Assembly: GCA_029964075.1 (NCBI GenBank)
Contig: CM057146.1
Location: 12,171,501 to 12,235,500 of the forward strand
Reading direction: 5' to 3'
DNA length: 64,000 nucleotides
DNA from: Patiria pectinifera
Lineage: Eukaryota; Echinodermata; Asteroidea; Valvatida; Asterinidae
Each line of letters opens with the position of its first letter. The stretch's first letter is position 1. Below are positions 22,275 to 34,600 of the stretch, piece by piece. Below the pieces are notes generated by a model. The model was given only the letters and a program-made list of their open reading frames with translations. It had not been told where the DNA came from and made no database searches. The translations under genes were made by a program, and so were the position numbers.

Positions 22275-24314
22275 TTGCGTTGTTTGTTTGAACACCTCGG
22301 CTCAACTGTAAACCTAGTCTGCTATAAACTGTGAGGTTCAATACCCTTATAAATTCTAGACACAAACCGTAGGTCATTAAACAGCTGACTGGTACTTAAT
22401 TATTTTCATGTTTGTTGTGTCTTCTTTAGATTTATCTGACGTTGTCCCCTCAAATCACTTTGAATGTGAAGAAGTGGCATTTATAAAATATAAAATATAA
22501 GTTCCCCTCCCGACCGGATTTTTCCAATCTTGAGTGATGCAAACCTCAAAAATCAATGTTGATTGGCCTTTACAGACATGATTCACGAGCATGGATTCTT
22601 CTCGGCGAAGTACTGATTTTTGAGTAAGGGAAAAGCTACAAATGTATTTAATTGTACAAATATTTCATGTAAACTGCCTTTGCTGAAATTACACGGACTT
22701 TTATAATTTGTTTGTCGTTCAGTGATTGCATGGTTCAAACTCTGCACCTGTAAAATGCAGGACTGGAGTAATGAAATAAATGAAAATGTAAGAAGAGAGT
22801 TCGTAACTTCTGTGTTTTAATTTGGTAATGGCAAATGTGTTTGGTAGTTAGTCAAAGAAACGGATCTTTTTGTTTTCAGAATGAACATTTTGAGTGTTCC
22901 CCTTGATGGATGGAAGTTTTGTAACAAGCTAATGCAGCCGTGTGGTTGCGAAGGCCGACTTCCAAAGGTTACGTAATACTTTATTTTGAATGAAACAACA
23001 TACACACAGACATATTCACGTTGCCGGGCGAAATCTTTGAAAATTAATTTCTCTCGTTTGGAAGACCGTATCTTCATGCGACTTCCAGGCTTTGTTTCCC
23101 TTATAATGGTCCAACTATGTGCTAAAAATATGTTCAGTACTTTTCGTTGAAATTGGAAAAATATGCCTGGTGACGTGCATTTTAAAAAGTTGTCAGCTTT
23201 ACCAGTAACCAAAATTGACGTTTCGGCATCGATAACGTCGATTATTTCACTGACATGAAGTTTAGAATTTCATCTTCCGTTATAATTTAACATTTCAATC
23301 ATACTGGGCATATTTACTGAGAAACAACGTTCAAATGGCCATGCTTTGTGGGGCGCATGAATTTCACTGCTCTGTTATAGCGTCCAAGTACGTAATCGGA
23401 TTAACTTTGTTTAACAACGGCGACGCGTAGGCCTAAGCTTCGCAACCACACGGCTGAATGTACAAATTAATATTCACCGGATGCTTGTCGAGTGTGAAGC
23501 ACAGGTTCAACTTGTCAGTTTATTACTCTGAACTCGGGGAGGGGGAATATGCGATGATTTAAATTGATTATTCTTATACTAAGGCTCTATAAAGCGTCTC
23601 CACCCCAACAACTTTTACCACCTCAAATCTCAATAGTACTTGATATGTTCTAATTACTTCTCCTTGGGTCTAGCTGTTTCCCCCATTATTTGCTTCTACC
23701 GGGTAATTCTCTTTCTCAATCCATAGTCTCCTGATGATCACCGACGCATTATCTCAGTCTTAGTCTACTGGAAACGGCTGGGTTCATGCCCTGATATAAT
23801 TATGATCATTGTCGAGCAAAGAAAACGGGCGTTTCCTCGCTCCATAATGGTCGATTAATTATGGCCATGAGGCTGAAGCTTAGGAACCCAATATAGAATT
23901 TATTATTATTTTTAAGCAATTACATCCATTGGTTTTTCCATGCGTGGATGCTTTCACCCAATATGCGTGGATAAATTAAATGCATTTCAGAGCGTATGCA
24001 GCGAAAAGTTTGTGTGCTTATAATCACACGCACTTGTGCACTTTATTTTGATGACCTTGCGTGAGTTTTGTCTTGTATAATGACGGATTTGTTTTCTTCA
24101 GTTCGTTTGGTTGAGCCCGTTGACCAAGAGTTCAAGCTCAGCTGACCAAATTAACCATACGACCGTGGGTTTTAGATCTTCAAAAACCATTCGCTCCGAT
24201 GGGAGTGTCGCTCATCATATCAGACCCTAAAACACCTTGCGATTGAAACTCAAGTAGTCATATAGTCGAAGAGGCAACCGCTGACACGCGTACTGTTCAG
24301 AATGGCATCGGTAA
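22275..24314. other. intergenic DNA downstream of CEP95, left arm
   Basis: Apart from the MITE at 22935-23456 I see no exon, RNA gene or recognisable element. It is mirrored at 27805-29830. Confidence 0.6.
22935..23456. mobile_element. MITE, intergenic, left arm
   Basis: Terminal repeats CAGCCGTGTGGTTGCGAAG, AATG on both sides, 522 bp. The right partner is 28654-29178 with CATT flanks. An open frame of about 130 codons in both arms overlaps its end and looks accidental. Confidence 0.8.
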
Positions 24315-24524
24315 GTAGGCCCAGACTTGTATGACTCGTGACTCGAGTCCGACTCGAGTCCCATCTTCCGTGACTCGGACTCGGAGTCGAGTCACGATGA
24401 CAATTTAATGACTCGGACTCGACCCTGTGCATGGACTTGGACTCGGTCTCGACCTGCGTGACTCGGTACTCGAGCAAAATTACCACGAATCACTTATCAT
24501 GTTTGAAGACGATCCTCATGAGCA

Positions 24525-25044
24525 TGGGCGTCGCGAAGCAGGGGCAGAGGGTCGCCCCGGAAAAGCCAAAAAAAAAAAAAAAGGGGAAAAAAGAGGAAAC
24601 AAAAGAAAAAGAGGCGCGAAGTCATATTGGTGTAAATTTAATGGGGTGGGGCCGGGGGGGGCAAAATGTCCCTGCCCCCCTCTAAAACTGATAAATCGAG
24701 AATATGTTGAGAGTCAGGTTGGCGTAGCGGTACTTTCCTCGCCTTCCACCGCTGTGACCCGGGTTCGAATCCCGCCTGGGCCAATATGTGGATTGGGTTT
24801 TCAGCCCCTGCCTGATTCCGTGGGTTTTCTCCAGAATACTCTTCTGGGCTTTTCCTCCCACCTCTAAAACTGTAACTTCTTCTCATTGTCTTCCTCCACA
24901 GGTTTCTTCAGGCTTGCGAGCTACAGTGCCTAGGGCGCTTTTGAGGAATCCTTGGTTTCATTACCAGAAATGATTCATAATAATAATAATAATAAATACA
25001 GGAATTATTTTGGGGAAAATCCTGGCGACGCCCATGCTCATGAG
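24525..25044. mobile_element. MITE with GGGCGTCGC ends, nested, left arm
   Basis: Terminal repeats CTCATGAGCATGGGCGTCGC and its complement. Contains poly-A/purine runs and SINE family D. The right partner is 27060-27604, which has a longer C/G and T run. Confidence 0.75.
24707..24998 (+). mobile_element. tRNA-headed SINE (family D), nested, left arm
   Basis: Head gtcaggttggcgtagcggta and B-box gggttcgaatccc, a body with cccacctctaaaactgtaac, and a (TAA)n tail. It lies inside a MITE (24525-25044) that itself lies in a larger element (24315-25375). Confidence 0.8.
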
Positions 25045-25375
25045 AAAGAGCGATTAATATGCAGTCGAGGCGGTGCAGAAGAAATGCATGTTCGGCATGC
25101 AGCTGGCTAGTTTTCGAAACGTGGTTCCTTCATACCATATTAATTGCCTTGCCTTACTTGACATACGTTTTTATTTCCGTTCATTAAATAAGAGAAAACT
25201 GTGAAATTTTTAGCAGTACCTCCGTAGTTCCAATATATATTAAAGGTGACTCGTGACTTGGACTCGGACTCGACCTTTGTGACCGTGCGAACTCGATCTG
25301 CATGACTCGGGATCAAGGTGGCTCGGACTCGGACTCGATGTTTGGTCATGGTAACTCGAATACAAGTAGGCCTAC

Positions 25376-26083
25376 ATAACATGTAAAACTTAAAGACAGA
25401 TTTTGAGGGATCTTGGAATTTCGAAGAACACCGTCATACATGATTTGCGCCAGCAGGATATTTCAAAGAAAATACTTTTATTTTGGAGTAATTGGATGTT
25501 TTCCGTTTACAATCGAGAAAGTGGACGTACAAACGTACAGTCATTCTTGCCTGACAGCCACAAACAGTAAGAAAACTACGCCCATGGAAGGCCATCACGT
25601 AGCTGATTGGCCAGTGGTCACTGCCGCTGTTTGTGCACAAAGCAATAATGGCCCCATAGTAAAGGATGTATTACTTTGAACTCTATGACCTGCCCACAGC
25701 GGCGGACCCGTGTGTAGGACAACGGAGGAATGTGTTTTTTGTTCCTCCATGGTAGGACTGTATGCAAATGTTGTTGCCTCGATCGTGTACGTCTCACTAG
25801 TACTGAGCATGGGCCACTGTGGTTTTACACTGAAGGCCAGGACCTTATGCACTTTGGTTGAGGCATCAGGCACGGTACCTTTCAATGAACTCGGTGACCT
25901 GCCTATGGTTTTACACTGAAGGCCAGGACCTTAACTATGCACTTTGGTTGACATCAGGCACGGTACCTTTCGCTCAGAATGGCGTCGGTAAGTAATTATA
26001 GTTTCTTCCTTGTGTGGTAGCACTGGATTACTCCCTTGATGTTTTTGTTTACATACATTTCTAAATTACTATAGTATATAGTG
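25376..26083. other. sequence next to the gap with possible short first exons
   Basis: 25376-25527 is mirrored right of the gap; 25528-26083 is unique. It contains a CCAAT-type gattggcca (25600-25608) and agaATGGCGTCGgtaagtaa at 25977. A similar agaATGGCATCGgtaagtag occurs at 24299. Each would encode Met-Ala-Ser before a good donor. No second exon can be seen. Confidence 0.3.
25821..25975 (+). repeat. 86-bp direct tandem duplication beside the gap
   Basis: ggttttacactgaaggccag starts at 25821 and again at 25907; each unit ends in caggcacggtacctttc. It has no visible partner right of the gap. Confidence 0.8.
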
Positions 26084-26583
26084 NNNNNNNNNNNNNNNNN
26101 NNNNNNNNNNNNNNNNNNNNNNNNNNNNNNNNNNNNNNNNNNNNNNNNNNNNNNNNNNNNNNNNNNNNNNNNNNNNNNNNNNNNNNNNNNNNNNNNNNNN
26201 NNNNNNNNNNNNNNNNNNNNNNNNNNNNNNNNNNNNNNNNNNNNNNNNNNNNNNNNNNNNNNNNNNNNNNNNNNNNNNNNNNNNNNNNNNNNNNNNNNNN
26301 NNNNNNNNNNNNNNNNNNNNNNNNNNNNNNNNNNNNNNNNNNNNNNNNNNNNNNNNNNNNNNNNNNNNNNNNNNNNNNNNNNNNNNNNNNNNNNNNNNNN
26401 NNNNNNNNNNNNNNNNNNNNNNNNNNNNNNNNNNNNNNNNNNNNNNNNNNNNNNNNNNNNNNNNNNNNNNNNNNNNNNNNNNNNNNNNNNNNNNNNNNNN
26501 NNNNNNNNNNNNNNNNNNNNNNNNNNNNNNNNNNNNNNNNNNNNNNNNNNNNNNNNNNNNNNNNNNNNNNNNNNNNNNNNNNN
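26084..26583. other. assembly gap of exactly 500 N at the palindrome axis
   Basis: A run of 500 N. The sequence right of it is the reverse complement of sequence ending near 25527 on the left, so about 555 bases of left-arm sequence (25528-26083) have no visible partner. A round-number gap at the axis is typical of scaffolding rather than sequenced biology. Confidence 0.98.
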
Positions 26584-26731
26584 CACTTTCTCGATTATAA
26601 ACGGAAAACATCCATTACTCCAAAAAAAAAAGTATTTTCTTTTAAATATCCTGCTGGCGCAAATCATGTATGACGGTGTTCTTCGAAATTCCAAGATCCC
26701 TCAAAATCTGTCTTTAAGTTTTACATGTTAT

Positions 26732-27804
26732 GTAGGCCTACTTGTATTCGAGTTACCGTGACCAAACATCGAGTCCGAGTCCGAGCCACCTTGATCCCGA
26801 GTCATGCAGATCGAGTTCGAGTCACAAAGGTCGAGTCCGAGTCCAAGTCACGAGTCACCTTTAATATATATTGGAACTACGGAGGTACTGCTAAAAATTT
26901 CACAGTTTTCTCTTATTTAATGAACGGAAATAAAAACGTATGTCAAGTAAGGCAAGGCAATTAATATGGTATGAAGGAACCACGTTTCGAAAACTAGCCA
27001 GCTGCATGCCGAACATGCATTTCTTCTGCACCGCCTCGACTGCATATTAATCGCTCTTTCTCATGAGCATGGGCGTCGCCAGGATTTTCCCCAAAATAAT
27101 TCCTGTATTTATTATTATTATTATTATTAATCATTTCTGGTAATGAAACCAAGGATTCCTCAAAAGCGCCCTAGGCACTGTAGCTCGCAAGCCTGAAGAA
27201 ACCTGTGGAGGAAGACAATGAGAAGAAGTTACAGTTTTAGAGGTGGGAGGAAAAGCCCAGAAGAGTATTCTGGAGAAAACCCACGGAATCAGGCAGGGGC
27301 TGAAAACCCAATCCACATATTGGCCCAGGCGGGATTCGAACCCGGGTCACAGCGGTGGAAGGCGAGGAAAGTACCGCTACGCCAACCTGACTCTCAACAT
27401 ATTCTCGATTTATCAGTTTTAGAGGGGGGCAGGGACATTTTGCCCCCCCCGGCCCCACCCCATTAAATTTACACCAATATGACTTCGCGCCTCTTTTTCT
27501 TTTTTTTTCTCTCTTTTTTTCCCCTTTTTTTTTTTTTTTGGCTTTTCCGGGGGGGGGGGGCGACCCCCTCTTGCCACCGGCTTCGCGACGCCCATGCTCA
27601 TGAGGATCGTCTTCAAACATGATAAGTGATTCGTGGTAATTTTGCTCGAGTACCGAGTCACGCAGGTCGAGACCGAGTCCAAGTCCATGCACAGGGTCGA
27701 GTCCGAGTCATTAAATTGTCATCGTGACTCGACTCCGAGTCCGAGTCACGGAAGATGGGACTCGAGTCGGACTCGAGTCACGAGTCATACAAGTCTGGGC
27801 CTAC
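26732..27804. mobile_element. nested GACTCG element, right arm
   Basis: Partner of 24315-25375 with the same three-level nest, so the nesting predates the split of the two arms. Confidence 0.75.
27112..27402 (-). mobile_element. tRNA-headed SINE (family D), nested, right arm
   Basis: Reverse-complement partner of 24707-24998 in the other arm, in the same nest. Confidence 0.8.
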
Positions 27805-28653
27805 TTACCGATGCCATTCTGAACAGTACGCGTGTCAGCGGTTGCCTCTTCGACTATATGACTACTTGAGTTTCAATCGCAAGGTGTTTTAGGGTCTGAT
27901 ATGATGAGCGACACTCCCATCGGAGCCAATGGTTTTTGAAGATCTAAAACCCACGGTCGTATGGTTAATTCGGTCAGCTGAGCTTGAACTCTTGGTCAAC
28001 GGGCTCAACCAAACGAACTGAAGAAAACAAATCCGTCATTATACAAGACAAAACTCACGCAAGGTCATCAAAATAAAGTGCACAAGTGCGTGTGATTATA
28101 AGCACACAAACTTTTCGCTGCATACGCTCTGAAATGCATTTAATTTATCCACGCATATTGGGTGAAAGCATCCACGCATGGAAAAACCAATGGATGCAAT
28201 TGCTTAAAAATAATAATACATTCTATATTGGGTTCCTAAGCTTCAGCCTCATGGCCATAATTAATCGACCATTATGGAGCGAGGAAACGCCCGTTTTCTT
28301 TGCTCGACAATGATCATAATTATATCAGGGCATGAACCCAGCCGTTTCCAGTAGACTAAGACTGAGATAATGCGTCGGTGATCATCAGGAGACTATGGAT
28401 TGAGAGAGAGAATTAGAAGCAAATAATGGGGGAAACAGCTAGACCCAAGGAGAAGTTAGAACATATCAAGTACTATTGAGATTTGAGGTGGTAAAAGTTG
28501 TTGGGGTGGAGACGCTTTATAGAGCCTTAGTATAAGAATAATCAATTTAAATCATCGCATATTCCCCTCTCCCTGAGTTCAGAGTGATAAACTGACAAGT
28601 TGAAGCTGTGCTTCACACTCGACAAGCATCCGGTGAATATTAATTTGTACATT

Positions 28654-29178
28654 CAGCCGTGTGGTTGCGAAGCTTAGGCCTACGCGTCGCCGTTGTTAAA
28701 GTTAATCCGATTACGTACTTGGACGCTATAACCATGGAGCTATCAGTGAAATTCATGCGCCCCACAAAGCATGGCCATTTGAACGTTGTTTCTCAGTAAA
28801 TATGCCCAGTATAATTGAAATGTTAAATTATAACGGAAGATGAAATTCTAAACTTCATGTCAGTGAAATAATCGACGTTATCGATGCCGAAACGTCAATT
28901 TTGGTTGCTGGTAAAGCTGACAACTTTTTAAAATGCACGTCACCAGGCATATTTTTCCAATTTCAACGAAAAGTACTGAACATATTTTTAGCACATAGTT
29001 GGACCATTATAAGGGAAACAAAGCCTGGAAGTCGCATGAAGATACGGTCTTCCAAACGGGAGAAATTAATGTTCAAAGATTTCGCCCGGCAACGTGAATA
29101 TGTCTGTGTGTATGTTGTTTCATTCACAATAAAGTATTACGTAACCTTTGGAAGTCGGCCTTCGCAACCACACGGCTG
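28654..29178. mobile_element. MITE, intergenic, right arm
   Basis: Reverse-complement partner of 22935-23456. Confidence 0.8.
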
Positions 29179-30239
29179 CATTAGCTTGTTACAAAACTTC
29201 CATCAATCAAGGGGAACACTCAAAATGTTCATTCTGAAAATAAAAAGATCCGTTTCTTTGACTAACTACCAAACACATTTGCCATTACCAAATTAAAACA
29301 CAGAAGTTACGAACTCTCTTCTTACATTTTCATTTATTTCATTACTCCAGTCCTGCATTTTACAGGTGCAGAGTTTGAACCATGCAATCACTGAACGAAA
29401 AACAACTTGCAAAAGTTCGTGTAATTACAGCAAAGGCAGTTTACATGAAATATTTGTACAATTAAATACATTTGTAGCTTTTCCCTTACTCAAAAATCAG
29501 TACTTCGCCGAGAAGAATCCATGCTCGTTAATCATGTCTGTAAAGGACAATCAACATTGATTTTTGAGGTTTGCATCACTCAAGATTGGAAAAATCCGGT
29601 CGGGAGGGGAACTTATATTTTATAAATGCCACTTCTTCACATTCAAAGTGATTTGAGGGGACAACGTCAGATAAATCTAAAGAAGACACAACAAACATGA
29701 AAATAATTAAGTACTAGTCAGCTGTTTAATGACCTACGGTTTGTGTCTAGAATTTAGAAGGGTATTGAACCTCACAGTTTATAGCAGACTAGGTTTACAG
29801 TTGAGCCGAGGTGTTCAAACAAACAACGCAACAATTGGCCTACCCTTGCCAAGCCAGCTAGATGTCAAACATTGACCTTTAAAACTTTACGACCACGAGC
29901 ACTGTACAACACGCGCACTCGTCATGATTCTTGACTATACGATGATGTATGCATTATAGCACTATGAAATCGTGCGATGTGCTCAGTATGTCGTGCACAA
30001 GGTTTGCGTGCAAATCATGCGACTGTACCTGTGGATTTGGTGAGAAACTTGTCTGCAAAACAAACTTTTTTTCAGGAAAAAACACACTTTTAGAAAAAAA
30101 TAAATAAAATATAAACAAAATCGGGGCGGGAGTGAAAATCAAGGCGGACGGTGATGAAAACCTAAAAATCAATGTTGAGTGGCCTAAAGGCTCCATTGTC
30201 TTGTATGAAAACATTTGTAGTCGTCTTATTTAGTCTTAA

Positions 30240-31682
30240 ACCACCTGTGTATTCCCTGAAAGACCTTCAGCTTCCAAATCATTTTCCAGACATGCTAGAG
30301 GGCCTGCAAATCACTGTTTTGTAGGATAAACCACTTGTTGGATCTGCAATTAGTAGGGGCACCTGCAAGACGTTTGAATATCAGGTCATTTCGTGAAGGC
30401 TCTTTAAAGGGAAAATACAAAATTTGCAAACATCAAAAAATAAAACTACCAAATCATTTTGAAATACCTTGCTGGACTGTTAGTGAATGACAGTGTAAAG
30501 CATCCTGTAAAATCATGGCACCTGGTATACTGTCATTTTCAAGAAAAGTGGTATTTTTGTATCAATTTCCAACGCTGGTCGGCCGACTAGCGTTGGAAAA
30601 AACTGGTTTTTTCCCCAAATACTGGCCCCAATTGACCATCGCACTTGTTTGCAATCGATTACACACCTATGAACGGGTACAAGCCAGCTAGACTGGTTCC
30701 CTGACCTTACAATTTCCCAATGTATGTACACTGCTGTTTCTCCTTATATAGAGTCAGGGAACCAGACTACAGGAAAATGATTGTTTTTCTTGGCTTTTAT
30801 AGCATTTTCGAACCCAAAACCTCAAAAAAGTCAGTGTAACTATATTTGCTATATATCTCCAACCCCCCCAATTCCATCCATTTCTGAAAATTACAGCAAA
30901 AGCAAATGATGTATATTCCCATTAATCAACTTCCACCTTATCCATTCCACAACCATCTGTGTTATCATCTGACGGACCTCAACCTTCTAAATCATTTTCT
31001 TGAAGGGCTGTCAAACCACCGTCTTGTAGGATACCACTTGTTGGATCTGCAACAATCTTAACTTTTTCCTGGCAAAACCGGAGTTCTAAATTATTTTCTT
31101 GAAGGCCTTCCAAAAATAAATGCCTTGTGGGATGCGATCAGTAGCTCTCCTCATCTCAATACAGCTGCTCCTGGTAATCACAGACCTAAGACCTCCGATG
31201 ACTTTTGCTTGAAGGCCCTTCAAATAAATTGTCTTGTAGGTTGACATCTGTATCTCCCGTCTCATTCTCTCTGCTTCCAGCTGCCTGTCCTCATCTTGGT
31301 ACATCTGCTCCTGGAAGTCATAGACTTCTGTTTCCAATTCATTTTTTGGGAGACTCCCTGTATCATGTCTGGTAGAATTTCATTGAAAGCCTCCATGTTA
31401 TTAAATGCAACTCTCTGTACATCTGAAAGACCTCCAGCTTCTAGATCATTTTCTTGAAAGCCTTTCAAGTAATGGTCTTGACCAACACCACTTGTTCAAT
31501 CGGCGACCATCTAAACATCTCCCGACACGCATCCAGCTTCTCAATAATTTTTTTCTGGAAGGTCCTTCATTTAAATCGTTGTCTTGTAGGTTGCCATCTG
31601 TAGCTCGCGTCTCATTCTGTCTGCCTCCAGCTGCCTGTCTTCATCTTGGTACATCTGCTCCTTTTTTCTGGAAGGTCCTTCA
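30240..31682 (-). repeat. tandem and decayed duplicates of CEP95 terminal exon, right arm
   Basis: One close 112-bp duplicate (about 31570-31682) and divergent relatives at 31085-31330 and 31330-31560. Weaker ones (ttctaaatcattttcttgaa, ccacttgttggatctgcaa) continue to 30240 around the MITE at 30407-30921. The block 30161-31085 is missing from the left arm. Confidence 0.7.
30407..30921 (+). mobile_element. TTAA-flanked MITE, right arm 3' region
   Basis: 515 bp, ends AGGGAAAATACA / AGGGAATATAC-like, TTAA at 30403-30406 and 30922-30925. Contains an internal inverted pair ctggttccctga / tcagggaaccag. Nearly identical to 50190-50706. Confidence 0.85.
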
Positions 31683-34600
31683 TTAAATCGTTGTCTTGTA
31701 GGTTGCCATCTGTAGCTCCCGTCTCATTCTGTCTGCCTCCAGCTGCCTGAAGTACTCTGTGTCTTCATCTCGGTACATCTGCTCCTGGAAGTCCCTGACC
31801 TCTCGTTCCATCTTCCGTCTCATCTCTCTCTTCATCCCCTCCATAACCTAAGGCAAAGCAAAGCCCAAAAAAAAGGGCATGAACAAAAGGCAGTGTTTCA
31901 ACTTGGACAATATCTTTTGGTTTCAGGACATTTTGCGTGGAACACAGCTTTTCCCAAGCAGAATCTTAAAACCACGGGGGAGCATGCTATGTTCCCCAGA
32001 TGTTCCAAGGTAGAGCAAACTGTTCCATGGGTTTGCATTGCTAAACATTACCCTGTGGAAGCACCTGGTTTTTTTTTGAAAGGTGTTCCAATATGGAATG
32101 GTATATATTTCCATTGAAAACTTGTGTTATTCTCATTGGATCATTGTGAATGTTCCATTTTTTATTGCTCTCTCCTGGGTGGACAGAAGCAATGAATGAC
32201 AAAGCGCCTTGCTCAAGGGCACGCACACTACATGTATAACCCCGGATTGGACTCGAACCCACAACCTGCAGAATTACCCCGTAGACCACAAATTCAATGC
32301 TCCAGACCATTAGGCCAAAAAAAAAAAAGTCTCCGGTTTCTGGTATGGAGCTTGCCCAAAAAGTGGTGCGGCGACGTGGCTTTTTTTTTTTTTTTTACCT
32401 GATTGTTTTGCTTCAAATGTCGGCTGATGACTGCAAATGGTGCCCGCCTAAACTTAGTGCAAATATATGGGAGTCCAGAGAGGCCACATGAAGCTTATTC
32501 TCGACCATAACCCAATCTAAAAACACGTTAAAATTGTGCAGCAGCAGGATTCCAGTCAAACCAGTGACTTTGGCGGTTTTGAGACATCATCTTTCATTGA
32601 AAAAAAAAACTTTTTTATTTTGCCGACGCGCATGGCTACGGCGACGCGCGCGCATACCAGAAACAGGAGACTTTTTTGGGGGGGCCTTAGGCCACGTCAC
32701 TCCAGCTGTTTTTGACTGTGCTCCTCTTATGAAGAGGAGAAAAGTCAACAACAGTTACGGAAAAGTTGCCGTTGGTTTTGCTTCTGATATATTTACACCA
32801 AAACTTTATCTTTCCAACCACAGCAGTACCTGCGAGAGAAAATGGTTCACTAGCTTGAACTCTTTACGTTTGAGTCAGGGGAGTCAGGTTAGCTTTCCTC
32901 GCCTTTCATCGCTATGGCCTGGGTTCGATTCCTGCACGGACCACATGTGGCTTGGGTGTTCAGTCCCTACCTGATTCTGTGGGTTTTCCCGAAGAATATT
33001 CTTCTTGGCTTTTCCCCCCACCTCTAAAACTGTAATTTCTTCTCATTGTCTTCTCTCTACAGGTTTCTTGTTTGAGGAATGGTTTCATTATCAGAACAAA
33101 TTCAATCATAATCATAATAATTAATTTAAAAATTTGCTAGCTATCAGAGGGACAGACAAAGCAAGTGCTCACCTTTGTTTGTGCTTTGTCCCTCGTCTGC
33201 AGCTCATATCTCTCCTTGGCAATGGCCTCTGCAAGCATACTGAACTGATTGCGATAGCTGGAGGAACAGAGGTTAAGGAAATGTAGAACCAACAAAATCT
33301 GACGCGTATCTAGCAATGTTTGCCTACGTGTGATACATGTACAAATCTACTGGAGGGAGGGCGAGCGGAGGTTTTTTGGGCTTTTTTTTTTATCAGTTCA
33401 GACTCATGTTAGGCTGAACCAAAATCTAACAAGTATCTAAATAGCTGACTAGTAACTATATGGACTCACAAGAATACACGGACAACAGGTCTGAAAAAAG
33501 TGAAGAAGTCTATTACGTCCAGCATTTGTATTCAGCTTCGTATCTGACCAACACTACAAGTAGTAGTGGGCGCATTCGTTTAGCTCACCAGGGTCGACAC
33601 GGGTCAGCCCCGTGCCGTTCGATTAGCTCTGACATCGTTCTCGGGGTTCAACCGGGTCAGCCACCCCAGACCCTGCTCATGGAGCAGAGTCAGTGGTGGA
33701 AGTACGTCACGCATGCGTTGTTCATTCCCTAGAAACCGACAAATATGACGGCCGGACAGCGAAAATCTCAAGTGGTCTTTATAATTTCAACCCAACTTTT
33801 TTGAGTTTTGAAATGGACTAAAAAGCAGTAAATCTCAAACTAAGACCCAATCCCAAACGTGTTTTTTTTCAGTGGCTACAGCCACGGCTAACGGCGTCAC
33901 CTGAGGATCGTGATGGCCTGTGGTTGAACGTTGGATTAGCACGGATGTCGAGGCTGACCGTCTGCCTTACCCATGTCAACCCAGGTGAGCTAAATGAACG
34001 CACCCATAGTTTAACACTCCATGCAATGTATAGGCTCTGTGCACAGGTACCCCCTCAACGTTAAGGAAGGGAGCACTTGGAGTGCCATTCAAACACATTG
34101 CCGAGGACACCTGACGCTTACGGGAGGACGCTATGGCTTTGTGTACATTCAGAATAACATTAGTTCTGCGTACTTTCTGTCTCTCGTGCGCGAACCAGTA
34201 CATTTGTTTGTGGTGTAAATCGAGGATTTTCTATTGTTCCTCTTCCCTTTTCCGTTGTTTATACTTTTTTTGCAACAGCTCTCATTGGTTTTGCACACAT
34301 TTCTAACCGAAGCAGTCCTCGTTTTAGTTCCTGTCCTCAATTGACCCATCGCTGTAGAATCGTGTTAGAATCGCGTCAACGCAGCTTGTGAAATATTGTC
34401 CAATTACATGATGTACAAACGGATGCGAAACGCGCAACATCTGAGACAAAACTTAGGGTACAAAAATTCCATAGGGTTGTCTAAGGGGCGTGGCCAACTC
34501 GCAAAATGTTGGCAATAGTTCGATTCATCGATGATCTTGCACGTGTGTGTCCTTGATTTACACCATAAACAAACGCCAGCAGGCACACATTGTGTGTCCC

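Larger units (their letters stand above)
24315..25375. mobile_element. element with GACTCG subterminal repeats, nested host, left arm
   Basis: Ends gtaggcccagacttgtat / gtaggcctacttgtattcg. Both ends carry dozens of gactcg/cgagtc hexamers in both orientations (24335-24475, 25247-25358). It contains the MITE 24525-25044, which contains the SINE 24707-24998. The right partner is 26732-27804. Confidence 0.75.

Noticed and set aside
22817-23212. 131-codon minus-strand frame also open in the right arm (28901-29296)
   Set aside because: It crosses the boundary of a MITE, has no recognised family, and conservation between arms is expected from allelism.
24427-24867. 146-codon frame, also at 27237-27692
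   Set aside because: It runs through the GACTCG repeats, a poly-A run and a SINE.
26081-26761. Long frames across the gap
   Set aside because: They consist of N.
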